Shown: piece by piece, positions 45,201 through 53,450 of the stretch
Layout of the letters: each line of letters begins with the position of its first letter
How positions within the stretch are numbered: position 1 is the first letter of the stretch
Assembly (NCBI RefSeq): GCF_003713065.1
Contig: NZ_CP033433.1
Location: forward strand, 2,977,001 to 3,041,000
Reading direction: 5' to 3'
DNA: 64,000 nucleotides
Origin: Cohnella candidum
Lineage (GTDB): Bacteria; Bacillota; Bacilli; Paenibacillales; Paenibacillaceae
Notes under the pieces: model-generated
What the model saw: only the letters and a program-made list of their open reading frames with translations
The model's database searches: none
Told to the model about the DNA's origin: nothing
Program-made: the position numbers and the translations under genes

Positions 45201-45221
45201 GGATGGAATGGGCCTCCTCTG

Positions 45222-46154
45222 TTAGCGCAGCGCGTGCTTCTGGGCTTTGCCGAGCTCGAACGGCGTCGCTTGATAAACATAATAGTTGAGCCAGTTGGAG
45301 AACAATAGGTTCGCGTGAGCCCGCCAGGTGGAAACGGGAAGGCGGGACGGATCATTGTCCGGAAAATAGTTTTTCGGCACGTCGATGCGAAGGCCTTTGG
45401 CTTGGTCGCGGTCGTATTCCCACTTCAGCGTCAGCGGATCGTACTCGGAGTGGCCCGTGACGAAAATTTGCTTGCCGTCATGCGACGCCGCGATGTATAC
45501 GCCCGCTTCTTCCGATTCCGACAGGATGTCGAGCCCTTCCGCGTTCGCGACGTCCTCCCGGCGCACCTCCGTATGCCGGGACTGCGGGACGTAGAACATT
45601 TCGTCGAAACCGCGCAGCAAAGGCGTATTCGGCTTCGCGACCGTATGAGGGAACACGCCGAACATTTTCTCGGCCAGCGGAACTTTCGGAATCCCGAAAT
45701 GGTGGTACAGTCCCGCTTGCGCTCCCCAACAGATGTGCAGGGTCGAAGTGACGTTCCTGGCCGACCAATCCATGATGTCCCGAAGCTCGTCCCAATAATT
45801 CACTTCCTCGAACTCCAGCGTCTCCACGGGAGCGCCCGTGATGATCATGCCGTCGTATTGCTCGTCTTCGATTTCGTCGAACGTTTTGTAGAAGCTTTCC
45901 AAGTGCTCCGCCGACGTGTTTTTGGACGTGTGCGTCTTCGGGTGGAGAAACACGACCTCGACCTGCAAAGGCGTATTGCCGATCAGCCGGAGCAGCTGCG
46001 TCTCCGTCGTCTCCTTGGTCGGCATGAGGTTGAGGATCGCAATGCGCAGCGGACGGATGTCCTGATGGTAAGCTTTGCTTTCGTCCATCACGAAAATGTT
46101 TTCCCCCGCGAGCACTTCTTTGGCGGGCAAGTTGTCGGGCACTTTGATCGGCAT
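45222..46154 (-). CDS. metA: Homoserine O-acyltransferase (MetA type)
   Basis: 310 residues from ATG at 46154, chosen for GGAGG 8 bases upstream. It acylates homoserine (acetyl-CoA is usual in Bacilli). The catalytic Cys is in HICWGAQAG (about 142), with His and Glu in VTGHSEYD (about 235-237), and the N-terminus reads [15 protein letters not shown]. It is first in the methionine operon, behind the S-box terminator. Confidence 0.96.
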   Translation of the reverse strand: MPIKVPDNLPAKEVLAGENIFVMDESKAYHQDIRPLRIAILNLMPTKETTETQLLRLIGNTPLQVEVVFLHPKTHTSKNTSAEHLESFYKTFDEIEDEQYDGMIITGAPVETLEFEEVNYWDELRDIMDWSARNVTSTLHICWGAQAGLYHHFGIPKVPLAEKMFGVFPHTVAKPNTPLLRGFDEMFYVPQSRHTEVRREDVANAEGLDILSESEEAGVYIAASHDGKQIFVTGHSEYDPLTLKWEYDRDQAKGLRIDVPKNYFPDNDPSRLPVSTWRAHANLLFSNWLNYYVYQATPFELGKAQKHALR

Positions 46155-46190
46155 CCCGCATTCCTCCTTCAATCGGATATGAAAACGAAA

Positions 46191-46216
46191 AACGACCCCG
46201 ATGAGACAGGGTCGTT
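46191..46216 (-). terminator. Expression-platform terminator of the S-box
   Basis: AACGACCC (46191-46198) pairs with 46209-46216. On the minus strand TTTTCGTTTTC follows, ending 30 bases before the metA start. Confidence 0.9.
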
Positions 46217-46243
46217 GAAAAAATTCCATTCAGCGCGCCCCTC

Positions 46244-46357
46244 TCATCTGTCAGAAACGCTAAACGCGTCTCCGCAAGAATTAGCACCGTGCGTCATATG
46301 GCGACGCCGGTTGCCGGGCTTCATCGGGCTAGTCCCTCCGCCTGCTCTTGATAAGAT
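46244..46357 (-). ncRNA. SAM-I (S-box) riboswitch
   Basis: On the minus strand the conserved blocks are in order: CTTATCAAGAG, GGCGGAGGGACTAGCCC, GATGAAGCCCGGCAACC and GGTGCTAATTCTTGC, closed by a GACAGATGAGAG strand. SAM binding should favour the downstream terminator and turn off metA-metI-patB. Confidence 0.97.
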
Positions 46358-46387
46358 GGCAAACTCATTCAGTTGTCGTTTGACAAT

Positions 46388-46416
46388 AATGTACCCGAAA
46401 ACCCCATACCCGTCAA
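46388..46416 (-). promoter_or_regulatory. met operon promoter
   Basis: On the minus strand TTGACG (46411-46416), 17 bases, TACATT (46388-46393). Transcription should start about 25 bases before the aptamer. Confidence 0.75.
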
Positions 46417-46522
46417 GTAGGCGGACGACGCCGGCAGACAGCCTTTATTTCGGGAAAACGGGAACCATCGCAACCGCTGCGTTATATGTTATTTCATGCA
46501 CGGAAAACGCCTGAAAATCATC

Positions 46523-46552
46523 TTGAAAAACCCGGCTGCTCAGGCTTATACT
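46523..46552 (+). promoter_or_regulatory. Candidate corA promoter
   Basis: TTGAAA (46523-46528), 18 bases, TATACT (46547-46552). Confidence 0.55.
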
Positions 46553-46558
46553 TATCAC

Positions 46559-46819
46559 GTCCACCGAGCGCGCAAAGCGCCGGAATCCGCGATACGGAAG
46601 GGGAGAGCCGGACATGGAAGGAGATCATCCGAGGCCAGCATGCCGCCAGGTGATCGATACCGCAGGATGGAATGCCGATCGGGGGATCCACGCTTGGTCC
46701 GGCCTCGCCGGATAGGCCGATCCCTATCCAACGATGGAGCCCGTCCTGCATCATTACGCGTGACATGACCCTTGCGGCGTGAAATCAGCCGGCAGGGTAC
46801 GCGTCAGGAGGAGGTTTCC
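46559..46819 (+). other. Long structured 5' leader of corA, no recognised class
   Basis: About 260 bases without a credible gene separate the candidate promoter from corA. It holds a GGATAGG/CCTATCC hairpin (46710-46729) and other complementary G/C blocks. The conserved core of the M-box magnesium riboswitch was not found. It may be a divergent metal sensor or simply a long leader. Confidence 0.4.
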
Positions 46820-47755
46820 ATGAAAATCCGTTTGGTGACGAACGGCGTATTCACGCCGATCGAAGAAATCGAAGTCGCGGTAAAAGCCCCGTCAGACGGT
46901 TTTTACTGGATCGACGCAGACGTTGAAGATCTCGGCTTGCTGCAAGCCTTGTTCAACCTGCACGATCTGGCCGTCGAGGACTGCTTGACCGAAGAAGAAC
47001 AGCGGCCCAAGCTGGAGATCTACGAGAACCAGTACTTCCTCGTGATCAACAGCATCCGATTCGACGATGAAGAAATCTTTTTGCGCGCCTTGAACATTTT
47101 CCTCGGCCGCCATTATATCATTACTGTTACCCGCACGAAGATCCACGAATTGCGCTCGATCAAACCGATTCTGCTGGAGCAGGAAGTCAATCGGGCCGAC
47201 CGGTTCCTGTACCACCTCGTCGACACGGTCATCGACAACTACTTCGTCGTCGGCGACCGGATCGAGAGCCGCATCGAGTCGCTCGAAGAGGATATCCTCA
47301 TGCACACGAAGAAGGCCCACCTGACCGAAATCATCGGCCTTCGAAGCGAAATCCTGTGGCTCAAGAAGATGCTGGGACCGCAGCGCGACGTGATCGCCAC
47401 GCTCAATAAGAAAGACCTTCGGCTGATCGACGACCAGCTGCAAAAATATTTCGGCGACATTCATGAGAACGCCGTCAAAATCTACGAGACGTTCGAGACG
47501 TACCGCGATCTCATGGGGAACTTGCGGGAGGCTTACCAGTCCAGCGTCGCGAACCGCGCGAACGACATCATGCGCGTATTCACCGCGCTGACTACCATTT
47601 TCATGCCTCTCACCTTCATCACCGGAGTATACGGGATGAATTTCGATTATATACCGGGGATGCACGACAAACACGGATCAATCGTGCTCCTGATCATGAT
47701 GGCCGTACTCGGCTTCGGCATGTTTTATTTCTTCAGAAAAAAGGATTGGCTGTGA
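46820..47755 (+). CDS. corA: CorA-family magnesium/divalent-cation transporter
   Basis: 311 residues from ATG at 46820, chosen for GGAGGAGG 5 bases upstream. A cytoplasmic alpha/beta domain and long stalk helices are followed by two C-terminal membrane helices separated by the ion-selective GMN motif in VYGMNFDYIPG (about 272). The short lysine-rich end FFRKKDWL stays inside. It imports Mg2+ and possibly other divalent cations as a pentamer. Confidence 0.95.
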   Translation: MKIRLVTNGVFTPIEEIEVAVKAPSDGFYWIDADVEDLGLLQALFNLHDLAVEDCLTEEEQRPKLEIYENQYFLVINSIRFDDEEIFLRALNIFLGRHYIITVTRTKIHELRSIKPILLEQEVNRADRFLYHLVDTVIDNYFVVGDRIESRIESLEEDILMHTKKAHLTEIIGLRSEILWLKKMLGPQRDVIATLNKKDLRLIDDQLQKYFGDIHENAVKIYETFETYRDLMGNLREAYQSSVANRANDIMRVFTALTTIFMPLTFITGVYGMNFDYIPGMHDKHGSIVLLIMMAVLGFGMFYFFRKKDWL

Positions 47756-47776
47756 GAAATCCCCCAAAAGCGACGC

Positions 47777-47807
47777 AAAGCTGCCTTCCGGGTTGGAAGG
47801 CAGCTTT
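47777..47807 (+). terminator. corA terminator
   Basis: A 13-bp perfect stem (AAAGCTGCCTTCC) and 5-base loop run into TTTTTT. Confidence 0.95.
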
Positions 47808-47814
47808 TTTGCGG

Positions 47815-48810
47815 TCAGATGGCGGATTGGCGCTCGCGGCGGAAGCGGATCCTCATCATTCTGAGCTTCTCGTACTGGCGCTCCGTCTCCGGCTGCCCGT
47901 TTTCCGGTTCCCCGTAAATTTTGCGGAGCAGCGGCTTCAAATAACGGTCGCCCAGCTGAACCATCGCTTCGGAAGCTTGCGTCCACTCCTCCGAGGGCAC
48001 GGAGGAAAGCTCCAAGTCGACGACCGGCAGCACGTCGTAGCCTTCCTCGTCCAAGCGTTCGATCCGCTCAACGAGCGTCCTCCGGTCGCACTGAAGGGCG
48101 GCTTCGATCTCGGCAAGCGTTTTGCCGTCCCGGATCGCCGCCAGGAGCGACCGCTTGTCGCGAACCGACGACAAGGCGCGCCCGTATTTCTCCTCCTTGA
48201 TCTTGAACATCCACTCGGCGAAACGGTCGGCGTCAACCGCGCGGGCGACCCAATCCAGCGGGAACGAATGCTCCCGCGGCACGTCATTGAGCAACTCGAT
48301 CAGCTCGCTGCCGTACTTCTCCGTCTTCGTCTTGCCGAAGCCGGGAATTTGGGCGAGCTCGGCGGGCGTCCGGGGAGCATAGACGGCCAGCATATGCAGC
48401 TCCCGGTTGGTCGCGACGAGATACGCGGAACGTTTCTCTTCGGAGGCTTTCGCCCTTCTCCATTGCTTCAAGGCGTTCGCGAGATCCGGATTCTCCTCAT
48501 GCAGCTCGGCATAACATTGCACTTGCATCTGCAGGGACGGCTCCCGTTCCCACATCGGAGCGTCCAGCAAGCCGTCGATCAACGGGCGAAACCCCATTCT
48601 CATTTTCACGGCGGCGCCGTGGCGGAAGGCAGCCAGCAACTCCTCCCAGCTGATGCCCTCGTACCAAATCTCGTCTTCGGCCTCCGCCCTCGAGTCCCCG
48701 TTGCGCCACCCCGCGGTCCAAGTCCCCTGGTGCTCCCCGATGAACACCTGGCCCCGGACCTCCTCTTTGCCGTCCAAACGCTCCAACCGATTCAGAAAAA
48801 CGATCTGCAC
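47815..48810 (-). CDS. HRDC-domain protein
   Basis: 331 residues from GTG at 48810, chosen for GGAGG 8 bases upstream. Residues 1-115 (QIVFLNRLERL..., FIGEHQGTWTAGWR) look like a beta-rich nucleic-acid-associated region. Residues 125-205 are HRDC-like (LKQWRRAKASEEKRSAYLVATNRELHMLA, ELAQIPGFGKTKTEKYGSELIELL). The C-terminal 120 residues contain a helix-turn-helix-like segment (LAEIEAALQCDRRTLVERIERL). No helicase domain is attached. It probably binds DNA or RNA; role unknown. Confidence 0.82.
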   Translation of the reverse strand: MQIVFLNRLERLDGKEEVRGQVFIGEHQGTWTAGWRNGDSRAEAEDEIWYEGISWEELLAAFRHGAAVKMRMGFRPLIDGLLDAPMWEREPSLQMQVQCYAELHEENPDLANALKQWRRAKASEEKRSAYLVATNRELHMLAVYAPRTPAELAQIPGFGKTKTEKYGSELIELLNDVPREHSFPLDWVARAVDADRFAEWMFKIKEEKYGRALSSVRDKRSLLAAIRDGKTLAEIEAALQCDRRTLVERIERLDEEGYDVLPVVDLELSSVPSEEWTQASEAMVQLGDRYLKPLLRKIYGEPENGQPETERQYEKLRMMRIRFRRERQSAI

Positions 48811-48884
48811 CTGCGTTTCCTCCTTCGTCCCGCTCCGCGGGCCCGTATTCGTCCAGCCGTTTCCGCCGGTCGGATCCGCAGACG

Positions 48885-48924
48885 GCAAAAAAGCACCTCC
48901 CGCGCGAACGGCGGAGAGGTGCTT
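48885..48924 (-). terminator. Terminator-like hairpin in the leader of the HRDC gene
   Basis: AAGCACCTC (48891-48899) pairs with 48916-48924, with a CCGC/GCGG inner stem. On the minus strand six T follow. It lies about 75 bases before the GTG start and only about 25 bases after the predicted transcription start, so it could be an attenuator or end a short RNA of about 60 bases. Confidence 0.75.
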
Positions 48925-48953
48925 CCTCAATCCCAACAGTCTTGAACGCTTCC

Positions 48954-48982
48954 AGATTAGCAAAAAAACGGCAGCTTGGCAA
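48954..48982 (-). promoter_or_regulatory. Promoter upstream of the leader hairpin
   Basis: On the minus strand TTGCCA (48977-48982), 17 bases, TAATCT (48954-48959); start near 48947. Confidence 0.6.
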
Positions 48983-49021
48983 GGCGAACAGCGCGGAATA
49001 CCCGCGGTTCCCGAAGATCCC

Positions 49022-49050
49022 TTGGGAATGCCTCCTCCTTCGCGTATAAT
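49022..49050 (+). promoter_or_regulatory. Promoter of the DUF3055 gene
   Basis: TTGGGA (49022-49027), 17 bases, TATAAT (49045-49050). Confidence 0.7.
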
Positions 49051-49088
49051 GAAACCATATGAATGGATGCCAGGAGGACTTATCGCCC

Positions 49089-49385
49089 ATGCAAATGAAG
49101 GACTACGACTTTCTTTCCGACAGTACCGAACAGACGTCCACCCGCTTCGTCACCTTCGTCACGCCGAACCTGCACCGTTTCGATCTTGCGATCCTGACGA
49201 CCAACCGTTTTTACGGCAAAAAACTCGTCACGGACATGCAAAGCGGGCGCAGCGGTATTTTGGGCGCTGACGATCTGGAGGAAGAAGGCGTATTAGAGAA
49301 TACATTCCGCATCACCGAAGAGCAGGCAGCCGAGCTTGCGCAATTCCTGGTCCTCGTGCTCGGCGCCGTGAATTTTACGGACTGA
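49089..49385 (+). CDS. DUF3055-like small protein
   Basis: 98 residues from ATG at 49089 behind AGGAGG. The sequence pattern TRFVTFVTPNLHRFDLAILTTNRFYGKKLVTDMQSGRSGIL and DDLEEEGVLENTFRITEEQAAEL matches the DUF3055 family as I recall it. It is soluble, without signal or membrane segment. Function unknown. It has its own promoter, and another small gene follows 72 bases later. Confidence 0.78.
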   Translation: MQMKDYDFLSDSTEQTSTRFVTFVTPNLHRFDLAILTTNRFYGKKLVTDMQSGRSGILGADDLEEEGVLENTFRITEEQAAELAQFLVLVLGAVNFTD

Positions 49386-49457
49386 GGTTCTCCAGAGTAA
49401 GTTAAGACCCCGCCGGAGATGCTATTGGAAATTCGCCCGTTTAAGGGAGGTTCTCCA

Positions 49458-49733
49458 ATGCCCTGGTTTTGGCCAGAAAAAAAACAACCGGATCCCGACT
49501 TGTCCACCGTGGAATCCCAGCGTAACGACCTCACGGCCGAGGAATTCCCGGAAGGCCCCTACGGTTCTTCCCTGCTGGTCAAAACCCTGGGCAAAAGCAC
49601 GCCCTGGCGGGAAGACCAACGTCCTCCGAACCGCTTCATGTACGAAAACCGGGAGCTGCACGCAGGACTCGAGCGCGGGTATCCCGGCGATCACGATCTG
49701 CACGACCATGCAACCGACGAGAACGACGTCTGA
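49458..49733 (+). CDS. Hypothetical small protein, 91 residues
   Basis: From ATG at 49458 with AAGGGAGG 7 bases upstream, it encodes MPWFWPEKKQPDPDLSTVES, then an acidic soluble chain rich in Glu, Asp, His and Pro, ending HDLHDHATDENDV. No domain was recognised. The good ribosome binding site and codon usage like the neighbours support a real gene; the unit probably includes the DUF3055 gene before it. Confidence 0.65.
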   Translation: MPWFWPEKKQPDPDLSTVESQRNDLTAEEFPEGPYGSSLLVKTLGKSTPWREDQRPPNRFMYENRELHAGLERGYPGDHDLHDHATDENDV

Positions 49734-49748
49734 CGAATCGAATACCCG

Positions 49749-51188
49749 TTACGGAGCGAACCTTAAGTTCGCGCCGAACACCAAGGAATTGCTGATGAGC
49801 CGGCCCGGCTTCGTCAGCATTTTTCCTTTGGCGAACAATCCGGATGACGCGCCTCCATCCAGATTCATGCCTTGAACCGCCCCGACCGCCTTCAAAATGT
49901 CCCCAAGCTCGCGCACGGTCGCCTTTCCGACGGTCACGACCACGACGCTGCCGTCTTTGCGGATGCCAATCCCGCTTCGGGCCGCCGCCAAGGAAATGAT
50001 TTTCTCCTGCGTGAATCCTTCCTTCTTGGCGTCGACGGCGACTTTCCCGTCCTTCAGCACCCGAGGCCCGGCCCCGACGGCCGTGACGACGTCCCCCCAA
50101 TCCATCGGCTGCCCTTCCGCATTCATATAGCGGACCCGGTAAGCGGCCGTTTTGCCCACTTGGAAACGCTCCGCCTGTTTGGTTTCGGTGCCCGTCAGCA
50201 CGAGCACGAAGCCGTCTTGCGGAATGGCGACGTTCTCGTTCGCGGCGATTTTCTCGATGATCCCGGCTTTGACGACGATCGAAGTGCCGTAGGCGAAACC
50301 GATTTTCGATCCCCGTTTGGGCGTGAACAACGTCGCCGCATTGCTTTCCTTGGAGGGGGTGCGGTTAAAGAAGTAAGCGTACCAATTGTTCGGCCATTTG
50401 TCGGAACCGCCGATGGACCCTTCGATCTTGATTCGGAGCGAGTCCATCTTGGCGATCCCGTCCGCCGTAAATCCGATCGTCGTTCCTTTGTTGCTCAAAT
50501 GCGCGATTTGACCGTCATGGATGATCGTATCCCAGGGCTCCGGAATGCCTCCGTACGCCTCGAAGAACGTTCCGTTCACGGCGGCGTCCGCGTGGCTCCT
50601 GAGAGCCATGTCTTTCAAATCTTCGACGCCGCCGACCTTGCCTCCCGCTAATGCAACATCAGCCGGCATGCCTTTCGGAAGGGTGACCACCTGAACCGAA
50701 AACGTTTTGGACCCCGATTTTATCTTGCGAGTCTCCACTTTCGGCGTCAATGGGGTTTTTGGAATATCGGCGGCTCGTACCGTCACGGAGATGTCGCAAA
50801 GCGGCGTCAGGCTGCCCGTCGACGGTTCCGCCGTTCCGACGGACAAAACCGAGCCGCCCGCCGCAAGGGGGATGACGAGACCGCGATCGGTGACGCGGGC
50901 CATCTTTGCCGGCTTCATCGCATAGGTGAAAGCCGAGCGGTCCATGCCGTATTTCCCGGGGATGTCCAATCGGCTTCCCAGCTCGACCGTCAAGGCACTT
51001 TCCGCGCAGACCGCCGGTACGGGAGACTCCGGCGCTGGCGACGGGGATGGCGTCGCGGCTTCGGCCTCCTGCGGGGGGACGGGCTCCGCTCCGATCACCG
51101 TAGGACTGGAAGTGGCCCAGACCAAAGAGGCGGCAAGCGTCAGCCCCGCCGCTGCACGGACGAATTTGCTTGAGTAGGAGTTGAACAT
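49749..51188 (-). CDS. Secreted phosphodiester glycosidase (NAGPA-like) family protein
   Basis: 479 residues. A signal peptide (about 1-34, LTLAASLVWATSSPTVIGA) is followed by a Pro/Ala/Ser-rich linker, a beta-rich region to about 150, then a NAGPA-type domain (about 200-475) with DAAVNGTFFEAYGGIPEP, AARSGIGIRKDGSVVVVTV and the C-terminal MNLDGGASSGLFAKGKML. Family members remove sugar phosphodiester groups or process exopolysaccharide or wall polymers outside the cell; the substrate here is unknown. The only SD-like sequence (AAGGGG) is 12 bases upstream and lies within the arm of a hairpin. Confidence 0.88.
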   Translation of the reverse strand: MFNSYSSKFVRAAAGLTLAASLVWATSSPTVIGAEPVPPQEAEAATPSPSPAPESPVPAVCAESALTVELGSRLDIPGKYGMDRSAFTYAMKPAKMARVTDRGLVIPLAAGGSVLSVGTAEPSTGSLTPLCDISVTVRAADIPKTPLTPKVETRKIKSGSKTFSVQVVTLPKGMPADVALAGGKVGGVEDLKDMALRSHADAAVNGTFFEAYGGIPEPWDTIIHDGQIAHLSNKGTTIGFTADGIAKMDSLRIKIEGSIGGSDKWPNNWYAYFFNRTPSKESNAATLFTPKRGSKIGFAYGTSIVVKAGIIEKIAANENVAIPQDGFVLVLTGTETKQAERFQVGKTAAYRVRYMNAEGQPMDWGDVVTAVGAGPRVLKDGKVAVDAKKEGFTQEKIISLAAARSGIGIRKDGSVVVVTVGKATVRELGDILKAVGAVQGMNLDGGASSGLFAKGKMLTKPGRLISNSLVFGANLRFAP

Positions 51189-51194
51189 AAGAAG

Positions 51195-51249
51195 AAAACG
51201 CCCCTTTATTTGCCGATTTCTTTGCTATCGGCATTTCAAGGGGCGTTTT
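51195..51249 (-). terminator. Two-tier hairpin: exonuclease terminator overlapping the glycosidase ribosome binding site
   Basis: A 12-bp outer stem (AAAACGCCCCTT at 51195-51206 with 51238-51249) and a 7-bp inner stem (51211-51217 with 51227-51233). On the minus strand it ends TTTTCTTCTT directly before the ATG at 51188. It can terminate transcription from the exonuclease gene and in readthrough RNA would hide the AAGGGG of the next gene. Confidence 0.8.
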
Positions 51250-51271
51250 TTAGGTCGTCGGAACCGGCGGC

Positions 51272-52156
51272 TCAGCCGATCCAGCGCAAGGCGTCCCGGA
51301 ACTCGACGCGTTCGCAGATGGAAGTGATTTTATCGCGGTCTGCCATCCACAGGCATTCGGACAATTCGATCGATAAGGGCGCTTCGCAGTGGATGGTGGC
51401 CAGTTGGCGCGACAGATGCAGCATGTCCAGGTCGGCTTCGATTTTCTTCCGGACGGACGCGGGCAGGTTCGCCAGGTTTTCCAGGATCCCGTCGATCGAA
51501 TCGTGCTCGAGAATGAGCTTGAGCGCGGTTTTCTCGCCGATCCCTTTCACGCCGGGATAGTTGTCGCTCGCGTCGCCCATCAAGCCTTTGAGGTCGACGA
51601 TCTGTGCCGGCTTCATCTGCCGCTCTTCCATGAGATAGGCCGGCGTGTACACGGCATAATTGCCGTGGCCTTTCTTCATGATGACGACGGTGATCCGGTC
51701 ATCCACCAACTGAAGCAGGTCGTGGTCGCCGGTCAATACGTATACGTCCGTCTCGGCGGCGAATCGGCGCGCCAGCGTGCCGATGCAGTCGTCCGCTTCG
51801 TAACCTTCGCAGCTGACGTTCACGATGCCGAAGTGCTCGGTGACGGTTTTGATCAATTCGAACTGGGGAATGAGGTCGTCCGGCGCTTCCGGGCGGTTCC
51901 CCTTGTATTGCGGAAAATGCTGCATCCGGAACGAGCCTCCGCCCAAATCCCAGCAGCAAACCAAATGCGTCGGTTTGATTTTGCGGACGGCGTCGCCCAA
52001 ATACCGCAGGAAGCCGTGGATCGCGTTCACGGGCAGGCCGTCGCGATTCCGTTTGACGAAGCCGCTGTAAGCACTTGCGAAGTATGCGCGGAACAACAGC
52101 GCCATGCCGTCGACGAGCAGCACCGAGGGGGTGCCTCCGGCTGATTCTTTTAACAT
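51272..52156 (-). CDS. 5'-3' exonuclease (PolA N-terminal-like, YpcP type)
   Basis: 294 residues. This is a stand-alone flap-type nuclease resembling the exonuclease domain of DNA polymerase I. Metal-binding acidic residues are in LLVDGMALLFRAYFA, CWDLGGGSFR, CEGYEADDCIGTLA, TGDHDLLQL and GLMGDASDNYPGVKGIGEKTALKL (helix-hairpin-helix). It probably removes RNA primers or repairs flaps. No polymerase domain is attached and none is missing for this family. Confidence 0.93.
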   Translation of the reverse strand: MLKESAGGTPSVLLVDGMALLFRAYFASAYSGFVKRNRDGLPVNAIHGFLRYLGDAVRKIKPTHLVCCWDLGGGSFRMQHFPQYKGNRPEAPDDLIPQFELIKTVTEHFGIVNVSCEGYEADDCIGTLARRFAAETDVYVLTGDHDLLQLVDDRITVVIMKKGHGNYAVYTPAYLMEERQMKPAQIVDLKGLMGDASDNYPGVKGIGEKTALKLILEHDSIDGILENLANLPASVRKKIEADLDMLHLSRQLATIHCEAPLSIELSECLWMADRDKITSICERVEFRDALRWIG

Positions 52157-52244
52157 GGGATAACGTTCTCCTTCCCGGAGGATAAATCCATTCTCTATTT
52201 TAACATAGATCCGCCTATCGGCAGGATAAAAAGACGCTCATCCT

Positions 52245-53435
52245 TCATTCGGTCGGCTCGGCTTCGCGCAAGAAAGCGCCGATCCGCTCGGCCGCCTCTT
52301 CCAGGCGCTGCTCGGATTCGACGAGCGCAAGCCGAACGAAGCCCTCTCCCCGGGCGCCGAAGGCGTTGCCGGGAATGCTCGCCACGCCGGCCTTCGCGAG
52401 CATTTCACGGGAGAATCGCCGCGACGACCATCCCTCGGGAACGGGCGCCCAGACGAACATCGTCGCCTTCGGCGGCTCCACGTTCCAGCCCGCCTTATGC
52501 AGCCCCGAGATAAAGGCGTCCCGCCTCCGCTGGTACATGCCGGCCACCGATTCGGTCCCGGCCATGTCCATTTCCAGCGCGGCAACCCCAGCCTCTTGCA
52601 CGGCCAGGAAAACGCCGAAATCGATGTTGTTTTTGAGCGCCCGCAAAGCGGACAGCGCCTCCCGGTTGCCTACGGCGAACCCCAGGCGCGTGCCGGCGAG
52701 GTGAAACGATTTGGACAGCGAATGGAACTCCACCGCCACATCCGACGCGCCCGGCACCTGAAGCACGCTGGGCGGGCGGAAACCGTCGTAGGCCATCTCG
52801 CTGTATGCATTGTCGTGTACGAGCAGCACGCCGCGCTTCCGGGCGGCATCGACGGCCCGTTCAAAGAAAGCGAGATCGGCGACCGCCGACAGCGGATTGC
52901 TCGGATAGTTCAGAATCATGAACTTCACCTTGTCCCAATCCGTTTCCGGCACGGCGTCGAAGTCCGGCAGGTAGCCGTTCTCCGCCGACAGCGGCAGCGG
53001 AATCGCCTCGACGTCGGCTACCGCGAGCCCCGCTCCGTAAACGGGATAGCCGGGATCGGGGAGCAAGGCTGCGTCCCCCGGGTTCGTGATCGCCAGCGCC
53101 AAGTGGCCGAGGCCGTCCTGCGTGCCCATCAGGGCCAGCACTTCATGCTCGGAGTTGAGCTCCACGCCGAAACGATGGCGGTACCAGCGGGCGACGGCCT
53201 CACGAAACCGGGGCGTCCCTTCGGTCCCCGGGTAACGGTACATGTCCGGCCGTTGGACGGCTGCCGCCAGCGCCTCCCGGACGGACTCTGCCGGCGGCCG
53301 GTCCGGGCTGCCGATATCGAGCGAGATGACGTCCATCCCCGCGCGGCGGGCTTCCTCTTTCCAAGACGCGACTTCCGCGAAAATGGCCGAGCCCAGCCGA
53401 TCCAGCCTCCGGGATCTCCATTTCGAGTTTTCCAT
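52245..53435 (-). CDS. Class I/II PLP-dependent aminotransferase
   Basis: 396 residues. PLP Lys is in HSLSKSFHLAGTRLGFAVG; other fold signatures are RYPGTEGTPRFREAVA, LMGTQDGLGHLALA, DPGYPVYGAG, NYPSNPLSAVA and HDNAYSEMAYDG. It resembles DapL/AlaA-like transaminases, but the substrate cannot be fixed. AGGAG lies 7 bases before the ATG. The M50 protease gene ends 15 bases upstream, so the two are probably one transcript. Confidence 0.88.
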   Translation of the reverse strand: MENSKWRSRRLDRLGSAIFAEVASWKEEARRAGMDVISLDIGSPDRPPAESVREALAAAVQRPDMYRYPGTEGTPRFREAVARWYRHRFGVELNSEHEVLALMGTQDGLGHLALAITNPGDAALLPDPGYPVYGAGLAVADVEAIPLPLSAENGYLPDFDAVPETDWDKVKFMILNYPSNPLSAVADLAFFERAVDAARKRGVLLVHDNAYSEMAYDGFRPPSVLQVPGASDVAVEFHSLSKSFHLAGTRLGFAVGNREALSALRALKNNIDFGVFLAVQEAGVAALEMDMAGTESVAGMYQRRRDAFISGLHKAGWNVEPPKATMFVWAPVPEGWSSRRFSREMLAKAGVASIPGNAFGARGEGFVRLALVESEQRLEEAAERIGAFLREAEPTE

Positions 53436-53450
53436 GATGACGCTCCTTCG

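Noticed and set aside
46496..46768. 90-codon plus-strand frame in the corA leader
   Set aside because: No ribosome binding site, Arg/Pro-rich and overlapping the likely promoter; treated as non-coding leader.
46559..46819. M-box magnesium riboswitch before corA
   Set aside because: The conserved core sequences of that class were not found; left as an unclassified leader.
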